Counted from the first letter of the stretch, positions 8,612 through 15,686 are shown. The stretch: 17,952 nucleotides of DNA from Oscillospiraceae bacterium (GCA_017828935.1 JAGAUG010000075.1:1-17952); one strand, 5' to 3'. Numbers and translations: made by a program. The notes: a model not told the origin generated them from the letters alone.

Positions 8612-9304
8612 TTAATATGTCTCGAATTTATATCCAACACCCCAAACAGTCTTAAGCTCCCATCTATCTGTAACTCCTTGAAGTTTCTCTCTTAGTCTTT
8701 TTATATGTACATCAACTGTTCTAATATCGACACAGCACCCAACACCCCAAATTTCGTGTAGTAACACTGCTCTAGTAAAGACTTTATTGGGCCTACTCGC
8801 CAAAAAAAACAACAGATCTATTTCTTTCGGAGGCATCGTCATTAATTTTTCATCTATCAATACACAGTAATCTTTTATATCAACAACCAACTTATCATAC
8901 TCTACTTTAAAAATATTACTAATACTATCTATTCCTATATTGGATCTTCTTAGAACCGCCTTAACACGAGCAACAACTTCTTTAACTTCAAACGGCTTTG
9001 ATATATAATCATCAGCACCCAAATTAAGGCCAAAAACTTTATCAAAAGCTTCTCCTTTGGCCGATATTATAACTATAAAACACTCTCCGTAACTCCTAAT
9101 AAATTGACAAACTTCCCAACCGTCAATTTCAGGCATCATAATATCAAGTAAAACTAAATCTGGTAAACTCTCTTTAAATAACTCTATAGCTTCTTTTCCG
9201 TCACTTGCAATTTCAACTTTAAAATTTTCTTTTTCAAGATATAATTTTAATATATTACATATATTTATATCATCATCCGCAATTAATATCTTCGTCTCTT
9301 TCAT
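8612..9304 (-). CDS. OmpR/PhoB-family response regulator
   Basis: This is a DNA-binding response regulator of 230 residues, normal for the family. The receiver domain (1-118) has the acidic pocket DDD (10-12), the phosphorylation site Asp54 in LLDIMMP, Ser81 and Lys103 in ISKPF. The C-terminal winged helix (about 130-230) has the PKEIDLLFFLA segment, the recognition helix region DIRTVDVHIKRLREKL and the terminal WGVGYKF. Start is ATG (9302-9304), with GAAGG 10 bases upstream. It is the first gene after a 242-base leader with its own promoter and a symmetric set of TTTTCAACA repeats, which could be its own operators. Its partner is the adjacent, currently frameshifted, kinase. Likely targets include the downstream sortases, by proximity only. 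Confidence 0.95.
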   Translation of the reverse strand: MKETKILIADDDINICNILKLYLEKENFKVEIASDGKEAIELFKESLPDLVLLDIMMPEIDGWEVCQFIRSYGECFIVIISAKGEAFDKVFGLNLGADDYISKPFEVKEVVARVKAVLRRSNIGIDSISNIFKVEYDKLVVDIKDYCVLIDEKLMTMPPKEIDLLFFLASRPNKVFTRAVLLHEIWGVGCCVDIRTVDVHIKRLREKLQGVTDRWELKTVWGVGYKFETY

Positions 9305-9330
9305 AAAAATTTGACCTTCTTTATTTTTTC

Positions 9331-9417
9331 GTTTTCAACATCTTTTAAACATTTCAACATTTCCCAAAATTTTCAACGTAGTCTTATGTTGAAAACTCTG
9401 TTGAAAATGTTGAAAAC
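9331..9417. repeat. Six copies of TTTTCAACA/TGTTGAAAA in a symmetric array
   Basis: On the plus strand TTTTCAACA-like copies lie at 9332-9340, 9351-9359 (first base A) and 9370-9378 (last base G), spaced exactly 19 bases. Inverted copies TGTTGAAAA lie at 9387-9395, 9399-9407 and 9408-9416 (the last reads TGTTGAAAA with its flanking A and C). The outer pair, 9331-9341 and 9407-9417, is an exact 11-base inverted repeat; the inner pair (9370-9377 and 9388-9395) is an exact 8-base one. The array lies between promoter and start codon of the response regulator. It may be an operator cluster for that regulator, a nested RNA hairpin in its leader, or a set of degenerate DnaA boxes (TTATCCACA differs at two positions). 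Confidence 0.85.
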
Positions 9418-9420
9418 CAT
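9373..9420 (-). CDS. Possible 15-codon leader peptide upstream of the response regulator
   Basis: ATG at 9418-9420 opens MVFNIFNRVFNIRLR and stops at TGA (9373-9375). The three VFN/IFN units come directly from the TTTTCAACA repeats. A perfect AGGAGG (9435-9440) lies upstream, the strongest ribosome binding site in the window, but it is 14 bases from the ATG, which is longer than optimal. Translation of this frame would run through one side of the nested hairpin at 9331-9417, so it could couple ribosome movement to the structure before the regulator. It is also possible that the AGGAGG is a relic and this frame is chance. No function is claimed. Confidence 0.3.
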   Translation of the reverse strand: MVFNIFNRVFNIRLR

Positions 9421-9434
9421 ATATATTGTATCTT

Positions 9435-9440
9435 CCTCCT
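9435..9440 (-). promoter_or_regulatory. Perfect AGGAGG ribosome binding site without a full-size gene
   Basis: AGGAGG on the minus strand is a full match to the 16S tail. It is about 130 bases ahead of the response regulator, which has its own weaker GAAGG, and only the 15-codon frame at 9373-9420 follows it. Confidence 0.5.
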
Positions 9441-9478
9441 GTTTAAATCCAATTTTTTAATAAACTCTCTTAATATAT

Positions 9479-9507
9479 ATTGTATATCATAATTTTATTT
9501 GTTTCAA
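9479..9507 (-). promoter_or_regulatory. Vegetative promoter of the response regulator operon
   Basis: The -35 TTGAAA (9502-9507) and -10 TACAAT (9479-9484) on the minus strand each match the consensus at 5 of 6 positions, with an optimal 17-base spacer. Transcription would begin near 9472 and give a leader of about 170 bases before the regulator ATG, covering the repeats and possible leader peptide. Confidence 0.7.
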
Positions 9508-9517
9508 TACTATAAGT

Positions 9518-9564
9518 AAAATTAATTTAAAATTAATTTAAAATTATTAACTTAAAATTAATTT
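9518..9564. repeat. 11-base AT repeat at the end of aroK
   Basis: AAAATTAATTT occurs at 9518-9528 and 9529-9539 in direct tandem, a partial copy begins at 9540, and another full copy lies at 9554-9564 inside the last codons of aroK. The unit is nearly self-complementary. It may act as a weak end-of-transcript structure; no run of U follows a GC-containing stem. Confidence 0.55.
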
Positions 9565-10050
9565 CAAACTAGAAATATCTAAGTATTTTTGTCTTCTTGA
9601 GTTATATAAATCTAGTAACTCTAATTTAGAAAGCCTATTGACGAGAGGCCTATCTGTATTTAAAACTCTTTTATAACAAACATCAAAAGGCGTATCTAAA
9701 AATATAATTAAATTTTTATTTAAAAATAAATCTAAATTTTTTTTATATAATAACGTCGCTCCGCCAGTCGAAATAACGCTATTTTTAATATTACAAATTT
9801 TTTTACAAGTTCTAAACTCAATATCTCTAAAATATTCTTCTCCAAACAACTCAAATATTTTTGAAATATTTTTTTTATATTTATTTTTTATATATTGATC
9901 TGTATCTATAAATTTTTTATTTAATTGTCTTGATATATATTCGCCAACAAATGTCTTTCCGCTCCCCATAAATCCAGTTAATATTATATTATTATAATTT
10001 TTTAAATTTTTATAATATCTCAAAAAACTTGATATATCTAAGAAAACCAT
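9547..10050 (-). CDS. aroK: Shikimate kinase
   Basis: Shikimate kinase phosphorylates the 3-hydroxyl of shikimate with ATP in chorismate synthesis. From ATG at 10048-10050 it has 167 residues, the normal size. The Walker A GFMGSGKT lies near 26-33, followed by DTDQ, the shikimate-binding FRDIEFR, STGGA and the lid arginine in TDRPLV. The usual GGG in the substrate-binding loop reads GGA here. The frame extends to GTG at 10075-10077, but the ATG is preferred: it has GAGG about 10 bases upstream and overlaps aroE by only 13 bases instead of 40. The overlap with aroE implies translational coupling of the two shikimate enzymes. It appears to end the operon; AT repeats and a new promoter follow. 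Confidence 0.93.
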   Translation of the reverse strand: MVFLDISSFLRYYKNLKNYNNIILTGFMGSGKTFVGEYISRQLNKKFIDTDQYIKNKYKKNISKIFELFGEEYFRDIEFRTCKKICNIKNSVISTGGATLLYKKNLDLFLNKNLIIFLDTPFDVCYKRVLNTDRPLVNRLSKLELLDLYNSRRQKYLDISSLKLILS

Positions 10051-10799
10051 CTCTTTTGAGCCTCGATAGCTTGCCACATCAACATATTTTCTCCGTTAAA
10101 TACTCGACATCCAGCTTTTATACCCTGTTTCATTAATTCTGTAACTAACGGATTATATATCAAATCATAAATACAATCAATATTTTTTAAAACCTCGCTC
10201 GTTAAAATCGAATTTTTTATATCCGGAAAAGCTCCAACTGGAGTTGCGTTAATTAATAAATCATAATCTAAATTATAATTTTTTATTTTATTAATATCTT
10301 CGACTAAAATATTTTTATTATAATTTTTTATTAAATTAATTTTTTGTTCTGAAATATTTCTAATAAAAATATTTATATTATTTATATTATTATTTAAAAA
10401 ATAATATAAAATTGTTCTTGCGACGCCTCCGAACCCAATTATGCAGACTTTATAATTTTTTTTAAATATATCTATATTATGAAATTTAAGCGAATTTTCA
10501 AATCCAATTATATCTGTATTATAGCCAATCAATTTTTTATTTTTATTTAAAACAGTGTTAACTGAGTTACATCTTCTAGCTACTTCGTCGATGTCGTCTA
10601 AATATTTTATAATTTCGGTTTTATAAGGCGAGGTAATATTAAATCCGTTGTAATCTCTTAAATTTTTTATTTGTTTATCTAGATTTTTTACTTCGTATAT
10701 TTTATAAACAAAATCCCGACCAGAGGCCTTAAATAAAGATTCATGAATTTTATCTGATAACGTGTGTCTAAGCGGATAACCTATAAGACAAAATCTCAT
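10038..10799 (-). CDS. aroE: Shikimate dehydrogenase (NADP+)
   Basis: This enzyme reduces 3-dehydroshikimate to shikimate with NADPH. The 253 residues are slightly short for the family (about 270-285). The substrate domain has HTLSDKIH (12-19, in place of the common HSxSPxxHN), NITSPYK with catalytic Lys60, and YNTD with Asp96. The nucleotide domain has IGFGGVART, an unusually Asn/Lys-rich middle, NATPVG and YNPL. The NGENMLMWQAIEAQ segment closes the substrate site. Start is ATG (10797-10799), with AAGAGA about 6 bases upstream. It overlaps aroK and follows rapZ by 48 bases. Pairing with aroK supports the call over the related quinate/shikimate dehydrogenases. Confidence 0.94.
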   Translation of the reverse strand: MRFCLIGYPLRHTLSDKIHESLFKASGRDFVYKIYEVKNLDKQIKNLRDYNGFNITSPYKTEIIKYLDDIDEVARRCNSVNTVLNKNKKLIGYNTDIIGFENSLKFHNIDIFKKNYKVCIIGFGGVARTILYYFLNNNINNINIFIRNISEQKINLIKNYNKNILVEDINKIKNYNLDYDLLINATPVGAFPDIKNSILTSEVLKNIDCIYDLIYNPLVTELMKQGIKAGCRVFNGENMLMWQAIEAQKRWFS

Positions 10800-10847
10800 T
10801 TTATTCTCTTGCTTTCTTACTAATATTTAATATTTAAATAATTTAAT

Positions 10848-11702
10848 TTATTGTCTTTCTATATCTCTGTGTGTAACAAAAACTTTATAATTTTTATTAC
10901 TAAAATATTCAGACAAAAGCTCTACGAAAGTTACTGACCGGTGTTTTCCGCCCGTACAGCCAACCGAAACAACTAATTGACCCTTTCCTTCGTCTTTGTA
11001 TAGCGGAATCAAAAAATCAAGCATCTCCAATAATTTTTGTTTAAATATTTTAGACTCTTCCCACTTCATAACATAATCTTGAACACACTTCTCAAGCCCC
11101 GTTCGATATTTCAAGGCCGGAACATAAAACGGATTTGGTAAACATCTTACATCAAATAAAAGATCAATATCATGTGGAACTCCGTTTTTAAATCCAAAAG
11201 ATATAAAATTAATTATCATTCCGTTTTTTATTTCAGATAAAAACAATTGGCTTATCTTTTCTTTTAGTTGTAGCGACGTTAGCGACCCCGTATTTATAAC
11301 AAAATTAGCCATCGCTTTTAAAAAGCTAAGTTTTTCTCTCTCTAGTAAAATTGCTTCTGAAATTGTGCTACATTGCTCACTAATCAACGGATGCTTTCTT
11401 CTAGTTTCTTTGTATCTCGAAATAATTACATCGTCGTCAGCGTCCAAAAATAAAATTTTATAGCTTATTCCCGTCTCGTTTATTTTTTTAAGTTGCTCGA
11501 GTAACGAATCAAACAAAACTCCACCTCTGATATCCGCAACAAGCGCAATTCTATTAATATTAGTTCTTCTACAAATATCAACAAACGGATGTATTAACTC
11601 CGGCGGAATATTATCAACACAATAAAAAGACATATCTTCGAGTGTTTCAACCGTTTTTGATTTTCCAGCTCCGGAAAGGCCAGTTATTACTATTAATTCC
11701 AT
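10848..11702 (-). CDS. rapZ: RapZ/YvcJ-family nucleotide-binding protein
   Basis: RapZ-family P-loop proteins regulate amino-sugar and cell-wall precursor supply in E. coli by steering small-RNA decay; the Firmicute relative YvcJ binds and hydrolyses nucleotides. The 284 residues are standard. Visible are the P-loop GLSGAGKS (8-15), YCVDNIPPELI, the Walker B-like VADIRGG, LDADDDVIISRYKETRRKHPL, and the C-terminal domain with FGFKNGVPHDIDLLFDVRCLPNPF and VGCTGGKHRSV. Start is ATG (11700-11702). A run of eight G (11713-11720 on the minus strand) sits about 10 bases upstream and is the only visible ribosome binding site. It follows murB, as in many Clostridia, but the usual next genes yvcK and whiA are replaced by aroE and aroK. 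Confidence 0.95.
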   Translation of the reverse strand: MELIVITGLSGAGKSKTVETLEDMSFYCVDNIPPELIHPFVDICRRTNINRIALVADIRGGVLFDSLLEQLKKINETGISYKILFLDADDDVIISRYKETRRKHPLISEQCSTISEAILLEREKLSFLKAMANFVINTGSLTSLQLKEKISQLFLSEIKNGMIINFISFGFKNGVPHDIDLLFDVRCLPNPFYVPALKYRTGLEKCVQDYVMKWEESKIFKQKLLEMLDFLIPLYKDEGKGQLVVSVGCTGGKHRSVTFVELLSEYFSNKNYKVFVTHRDIERQ

Positions 11703-11706
11703 GCCA

Positions 11707-11760
11707 TTAGCACCCCCCCCTATTTACCATAATATTCCAGCTCTCCTCTCTGTATGCCAT
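11707..11760 (-). CDS. Possible 17-codon upstream ORF containing a G8 tract
   Basis: ATG at 11758-11760 opens MAYREESWNIMVNRGGC and stops at TAA (11707-11709), five bases before the rapZ start codon. An AGGG lies a few bases upstream. The eight G form its codons 14-16. With seven G the frame would run through into RapZ, adding a 19-residue N-terminal extension; with nine G it would end at a TAA inside the first codons of rapZ. The frame is richer in G and purines than its surroundings. It may be a coupling peptide for rapZ, whose G tract also serves as ribosome binding site, or it may be chance. Confidence 0.35.
   Translation of the reverse strand: MAYREESWNIMVNRGGC
11713..11720. repeat. Homopolymer of eight G (minus strand) before rapZ
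   Basis: Eight consecutive C on the plus strand in very AT-rich DNA, placed where the rapZ ribosome binding site should be. Tracts of this kind can slip during replication and vary in length. Confidence 0.9.
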
Positions 11761-11790
11761 GTTCCCTCAAGATTAACACCCCTTTTTTAT

Positions 11791-12699
11791 TTAAATTATC
11801 CTAATTTCTGGTTCTAGATCAAATCCGGTTTTATTAAAAACTTCTTGTCTAACAAACGATATTAAATCAATAACATCTTTAGACGTCGCGTTATTTTTAT
11901 TAATTATAAACCCAGCGTGTTTTTCGCTAACCTGTGCTCCTCCGATAGACTTGCCTTTGAGACCACAGTTTTGAATCAAAGTCCCAGCGAAATTATTTTT
12001 TGGACGTTTAAAAATACTTCCGGCGTTAGGAAATTCCAGCGGTTGCTTACTCTTTCGTTTTATCATATATTCGTCCATCGTCGCTTTTATTTTTGATTTT
12101 TCACCCAAAGAAAGCGAAAACAAGGCTCCTGTTATAATAAAATTATTTTTCATATATGCGCTGGTTCTATAGCCCAGCTCCATCTCGTCTCTAGAGAGCT
12201 TACCTTGATTAATAATATTATTATTTATATTTATATAATCGCTATTAATAATAACGTCTTTTATTTCTGACCCAAAGGCTCCTGCGTTCATAAAAACTGC
12301 GCCACCAACGTTACCTGGGATCCCCCAACAAAATTCTAAACCTGAAAGCGAATTTTCCATCGCGAAGTAAGCTAGTTTCGAAAGACTAACTCCAGCCGAA
12401 GCAAAAATCTGTGTTTTATTTTTTATTTTTATTTCTTCGAATTTTTGCCCAAGCTTTATAACTGCTCCGTCAAACCCTTCGTCTCTAAATAAAATATTCG
12501 ATCCGTTTCCGATAATAATATTTTTTATATTATTATCTTTACAAAAAATAATAATATTTTTTAAAGACTCTAAATCAACAGGCTCGATAAAAATCTTAGA
12601 CTTTCCTCCTATCTTAAAAGAAGAATGCTTATCAAGTGGTTCGTTTAAATAAGCACTACATCCTAATTTCTTAGAAAAATCATATAATTTATTAAACAT
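11791..12699 (-). CDS. murB: UDP-N-acetylenolpyruvoylglucosamine reductase (MurB)
   Basis: MurB reduces the enolpyruvyl group of UDP-GlcNAc-enolpyruvate with NADPH, using FAD, to form UDP-N-acetylmuramate, the second committed step of peptidoglycan synthesis. The 302 residues fit the type II MurB of Gram-positives. The FAD domain has HSSFKIGG (25-32), IIGNGSNILF, and CWGIPGNVGGAVFMNAGAFG; YRTSAYM follows. The catalytic serine lies in PNAGSIFKRP, and the C-terminal substrate-domain glutamate in LEPEIR near the end. Start is ATG (12697-12699), with GGAG about 13 bases upstream, a wide spacing. It lies between a PHP phosphatase and rapZ, a common Clostridial order that ties cell-wall precursor synthesis to RapZ. 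Confidence 0.97.
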   Translation of the reverse strand: MFNKLYDFSKKLGCSAYLNEPLDKHSSFKIGGKSKIFIEPVDLESLKNIIIFCKDNNIKNIIIGNGSNILFRDEGFDGAVIKLGQKFEEIKIKNKTQIFASAGVSLSKLAYFAMENSLSGLEFCWGIPGNVGGAVFMNAGAFGSEIKDVIINSDYININNNIINQGKLSRDEMELGYRTSAYMKNNFIITGALFSLSLGEKSKIKATMDEYMIKRKSKQPLEFPNAGSIFKRPKNNFAGTLIQNCGLKGKSIGGAQVSEKHAGFIINKNNATSKDVIDLISFVRQEVFNKTGFDLEPEIRII

Positions 12700-12730
12700 A
12701 AGATTATAACAACTCCAAAATAATTTTTAA

Positions 12731-13459
12731 TTATTTTAAAATATCTCGACCTCGTATTTGCTTTATATTCTTAACTAATTTTTCAAAATTAGTATTAATA
12801 ATTAATTTTTCTGGAAATTCTATCTCAGAAAGCATCTTAAGCGCGTCCTCCACTTGGCCGATATTTAAAGCAAAGTGACAGTCTGAATCTATTATAATCG
12901 GCACTTCATATTTTTTACAAAGCCTCGCGATTTCTCGACAATTAGTTACAGCTCCGTCTCTTATTTTAAACGAACTAGAATTAATTTCTACTATCTTGTT
13001 ATTAGCTTTAAACGCTTTTATAACACATTCATAGTCACATTTGAATATTTCTGTTCCGCTGTGACCAATGACGTCTATATATTTATTTTTACAAACTCCT
13101 AACCACGCTCTTGTGTGATCGTCTCTAGTCCCCGGCTCAAGAACTGGAACATGCATCGACGCAATTACCCACTCAAAATTATCTTTAAAATCTTCCGGTA
13201 TATCTACGTTACCATCGTAGTCTATAATATTAGCTTCGATTCCTTTTAGTAAATAAACTCCGTCAATTTGTCGCGGTAAGACTCTTAAATTAAAAAAATA
13301 ATATGGATGTGGAGAGTCAGAAAGCGCCGGTCCATGGTCTGTTATTGCTATTAATTTAAGACCCCTTTTTTTCGCCGCTTGAATATTTTCTAAAACCGTA
13401 CTAAAAGCGTGACTAGATGCAATCGTATGGCAGTGCATATCCGCAATTATATCTAACAT
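12731..13459 (-). CDS. PHP-domain metal-dependent phosphatase, YcdX family
   Basis: This 242-residue protein has the polymerase-and-histidinol-phosphatase (PHP) fold, in the compact YcdX-like branch that binds three metal ions, usually zinc. Metal ligands are visible as DMHCH (7-11), ITDHGP (about 38-43), GIEANI (Glu near 74), SMHVP, IGHSG and DSDCHF near 191-196. The physiological substrate is unknown for most members; phosphatase activity on small phospho-compounds is the family expectation, not something the sequence proves. Start is ATG (13457-13459), with AAGGGG 9 bases upstream. It lies between rnr (35 bases) and murB (31 bases), and the PHP-murB-rapZ order recurs in Clostridia. Histidinol phosphatase is less likely: no his genes are nearby and the length matches YcdX better. 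Confidence 0.9.
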   Translation of the reverse strand: MLDIIADMHCHTIASSHAFSTVLENIQAAKKRGLKLIAITDHGPALSDSPHPYYFFNLRVLPRQIDGVYLLKGIEANIIDYDGNVDIPEDFKDNFEWVIASMHVPVLEPGTRDDHTRAWLGVCKNKYIDVIGHSGTEIFKCDYECVIKAFKANNKIVEINSSSFKIRDGAVTNCREIARLCKKYEVPIIIDSDCHFALNIGQVEDALKMLSEIEFPEKLIINTNFEKLVKNIKQIRGRDILK

Positions 13460-13494
13460 AATTATCAGCCCCTTTTTTAATTTAAAAATTTATT

Positions 13495-15618
13495 TTATAT
13501 TATTTCAAAATCTATCTGACCTGAAAAAACATCAGTTTTTACTAACTTTACTTTTATTCCGTCGCCTATTTTTATATTAAATTTACTGTCTTTTAGATTT
13601 CTAAATTCTATCATATTTACTAGTTCATACTCTCCGTCTGGCAACGAATTTTTGTGAACAAGCCCTTCAACAGTATTTTCAAGCTGAACATAAAATCCGT
13701 GCGACGCAACAGACGAAACTACCCCATCAAAAGTTTCTCCAACAAAGCTCGACATATAAAAAGCTTTATAAATATCTTCACACTCTCGTTCAATGCTATC
13801 CGCGTTTTTTTCACAATCGCTACTTTGATCAGCTACATAAGCTACTTTGTCAGCAAAAAAGCTATTATTTTTAGAATTATTTTCTGTATTATTTTCTAAA
13901 TATTTACTCATAATCCTGTGTATCATAAGATCCGGATATCGTCTAATTGGCGACGTAAAATGAGAATAATTAGCTAAAACTAGACCGTAGTGAGGTTTGT
14001 ATTCTGAACTATATTTCGCTTTAGCAAGCGATCTTAATATAATATTATTAACAACAAATTGTAACTTCGTATCTTTAACACTGTTAATTATTTTTGAAAG
14101 TTCTTGTTGAGAATTATTTTTAAGTCTCGGCAAATTAAGATTAACTAAAACTGTTGAAAGCGCTAAAAACTTATCTGAAGGCGGATTTTCATGTATTCTA
14201 TATATAAACGGAATTTTTTTTGCTTGAGCGAACATCGCCGCTGCTTCGTTAGCTTTTAACATAAATTCTTCGATAATTATTTCTGATTGACCTCTCTCAT
14301 AAGCAATAATATTAATATTATTTTTATTATTTATTTTTATTTTACATTCTCGAGACTCTAAATCTAAGCTACCCCGCTCAAGACGCTTCTTAATAAGTAA
14401 CTCAGAGAGCTCTTTCATCAAAAATATATTTTCTCTAACATCTTTATATTTTTGTTTTATCTCGTCAGATTCAGCTCCGTCTAATATTTGATTTATTTCG
14501 CTATAAACGCCTTTAACTTTTGATTTTATAATAGATTTTTTAAAATCAAAAGATTTTATCTTTCCGTCGCTATCTAGCTTAATTAAAACAGAAAAAGTAA
14601 GTCTATCTTCACCAGGGTTAAGAGAACAGATATTATTTGACAGCGCCTTCGGTAACATCGGTATTACAGAATCGGCGTAATAAATCGATGTACCTCTCTC
14701 GAGCGCTTCTTTGTCTATACAGCTCTCTGGAGTTACATAATAACTTACATCAGCTATATGAACTCCGAGTTCCCAAAAATTATTTTCTAATTTTTTTATA
14801 GATATCGCGTCGTCGAGATCTTTACTGTCTTCTCCGTCTATCGTAAAAATTATTTCGTCTCTTAAATCAAGTCTATTTTTATATTCTGTTTCTGATATTT
14901 TTTCAAAAGCTATTTTTTCCGCCAGCTTTAAAACTTTATCGCTAAACTTTTGTTTTATATTTTTTTGTTGTAATATAAGCTTACAACAACTTTCCGGATC
15001 GCTAGCGCTTCCAATAACAGACTCTATTTTGGCTACGTGTTCGTCGTTATCTCGACCTCTATAAATTATTTTTATTTTTATTAATTTATCGTCTAAAATA
15101 TCTTGATCTAAATTTTTTTTATTTTCTGATATATCTACTAACAACGGAAAGTTAATTTCAGAAGAACTAAAAAAATAATAATTATCAATATTTTTTATTC
15201 TTCCGAAATATTCGCCAAGCCCTCGACTCTCGATAGCTAAGATCTTTCCTTCTAAGAGCGATCCGGTTTTAGTCGAAAATTTCTTAACTAAAACTTTGTC
15301 TCCTGGAAGAGCTCCCATCATATATCTCCCAGGAATAAACATTTCTTCGTTTGTGTTTTCGAGCTTAACAAAACAAAACGTCTTATTAATTTTTATGACA
15401 ACAGCGAAAATAATATTATTATTACTTGGATCCCAATATAAATTATTAGAACTTTGTTTTATTAATTTTTGTTTTGTTAAATTCTTGAGCGCTATTTTTA
15501 TATTTTTATAACTTATATTTCTTATTAATCTATTTTTTTTTATATCTAAAACTGAAACTGGTTCCGTAGCGTTATTTATAATCTTAAAAATAAATTTTTC
15601 TAACTTTGATTTATTCAT
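13495..15618 (-). CDS. rnr: Ribonuclease R (3'-5' exoribonuclease)
   Basis: RNase R degrades structured RNA from the 3' end and acts in rRNA quality control and, with tmRNA, in decay of defective messages. The 707 residues are family-typical. An N-terminal winged-helix segment (about 1-62) is followed by cold-shock/OB domains (about 68-200) and the RNB catalytic domain with TIDGEDSKDLDDA (259-271), whose aspartates bind the catalytic metal. HIADVSYYV, RRYPDLMIHR and a C-terminal S1 domain (about 625-707) complete it. The usual basic tail after S1 is almost absent. Start is ATG (15616-15618) with a weak AAAG immediately before it. It lies 62 bases after the MreD-like gene. The frequent partner smpB is not in this window. 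Confidence 0.96.
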   Translation of the reverse strand: MNKSKLEKFIFKIINNATEPVSVLDIKKNRLIRNISYKNIKIALKNLTKQKLIKQSSNNLYWDPSNNNIIFAVVIKINKTFCFVKLENTNEEMFIPGRYMMGALPGDKVLVKKFSTKTGSLLEGKILAIESRGLGEYFGRIKNIDNYYFFSSSEINFPLLVDISENKKNLDQDILDDKLIKIKIIYRGRDNDEHVAKIESVIGSASDPESCCKLILQQKNIKQKFSDKVLKLAEKIAFEKISETEYKNRLDLRDEIIFTIDGEDSKDLDDAISIKKLENNFWELGVHIADVSYYVTPESCIDKEALERGTSIYYADSVIPMLPKALSNNICSLNPGEDRLTFSVLIKLDSDGKIKSFDFKKSIIKSKVKGVYSEINQILDGAESDEIKQKYKDVRENIFLMKELSELLIKKRLERGSLDLESRECKIKINNKNNINIIAYERGQSEIIIEEFMLKANEAAAMFAQAKKIPFIYRIHENPPSDKFLALSTVLVNLNLPRLKNNSQQELSKIINSVKDTKLQFVVNNIILRSLAKAKYSSEYKPHYGLVLANYSHFTSPIRRYPDLMIHRIMSKYLENNTENNSKNNSFFADKVAYVADQSSDCEKNADSIERECEDIYKAFYMSSFVGETFDGVVSSVASHGFYVQLENTVEGLVHKNSLPDGEYELVNMIEFRNLKDSKFNIKIGDGIKVKLVKTDVFSGQIDFEII

Positions 15619-15657
15619 ATCTTTAGATTTTCACATCCATTCTATAAAAATAATTTT

Positions 15658-15686
15658 AAATAATTTTAAATAATTTAAAATTATTT
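15658..15686 (-). repeat. AT-only hairpin at the end of the MreD-like gene
   Basis: Arms 15658-15669 and 15675-15686 are exact 12-base reverse complements with a 5-base loop; they include the stop codon of the MreD-like gene. A 10-base unit TAATTTTAAA is also repeated in tandem at 15651-15670. With no GC pair it is at best a weak processing or pausing structure before rnr. Confidence 0.4.

Noticed and set aside
9331..9417. Chromosome replication origin
   Set aside because: Although the repeats resemble degenerate DnaA boxes, dnaA, dnaN and other origin neighbours are absent, no gene-orientation switch occurs here, and no perfect DnaA box is present.
9331..9417. CRISPR array
   Set aside because: Repeats are only 9 bases, occur in both orientations and have no unique spacers of CRISPR length; no cas gene is present.
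13654..13899. Plus-strand open frame inside rnr
   Set aside because: Antisense to the S1 and catalytic end of RNase R, with no start signal of its own.
15296..15511. Plus-strand open frame opposite the N-terminal part of rnr, and a similar one at 2042-2224 in rel
   Set aside because: Both are shadows of conserved minus-strand domains and lack ribosome binding sites.
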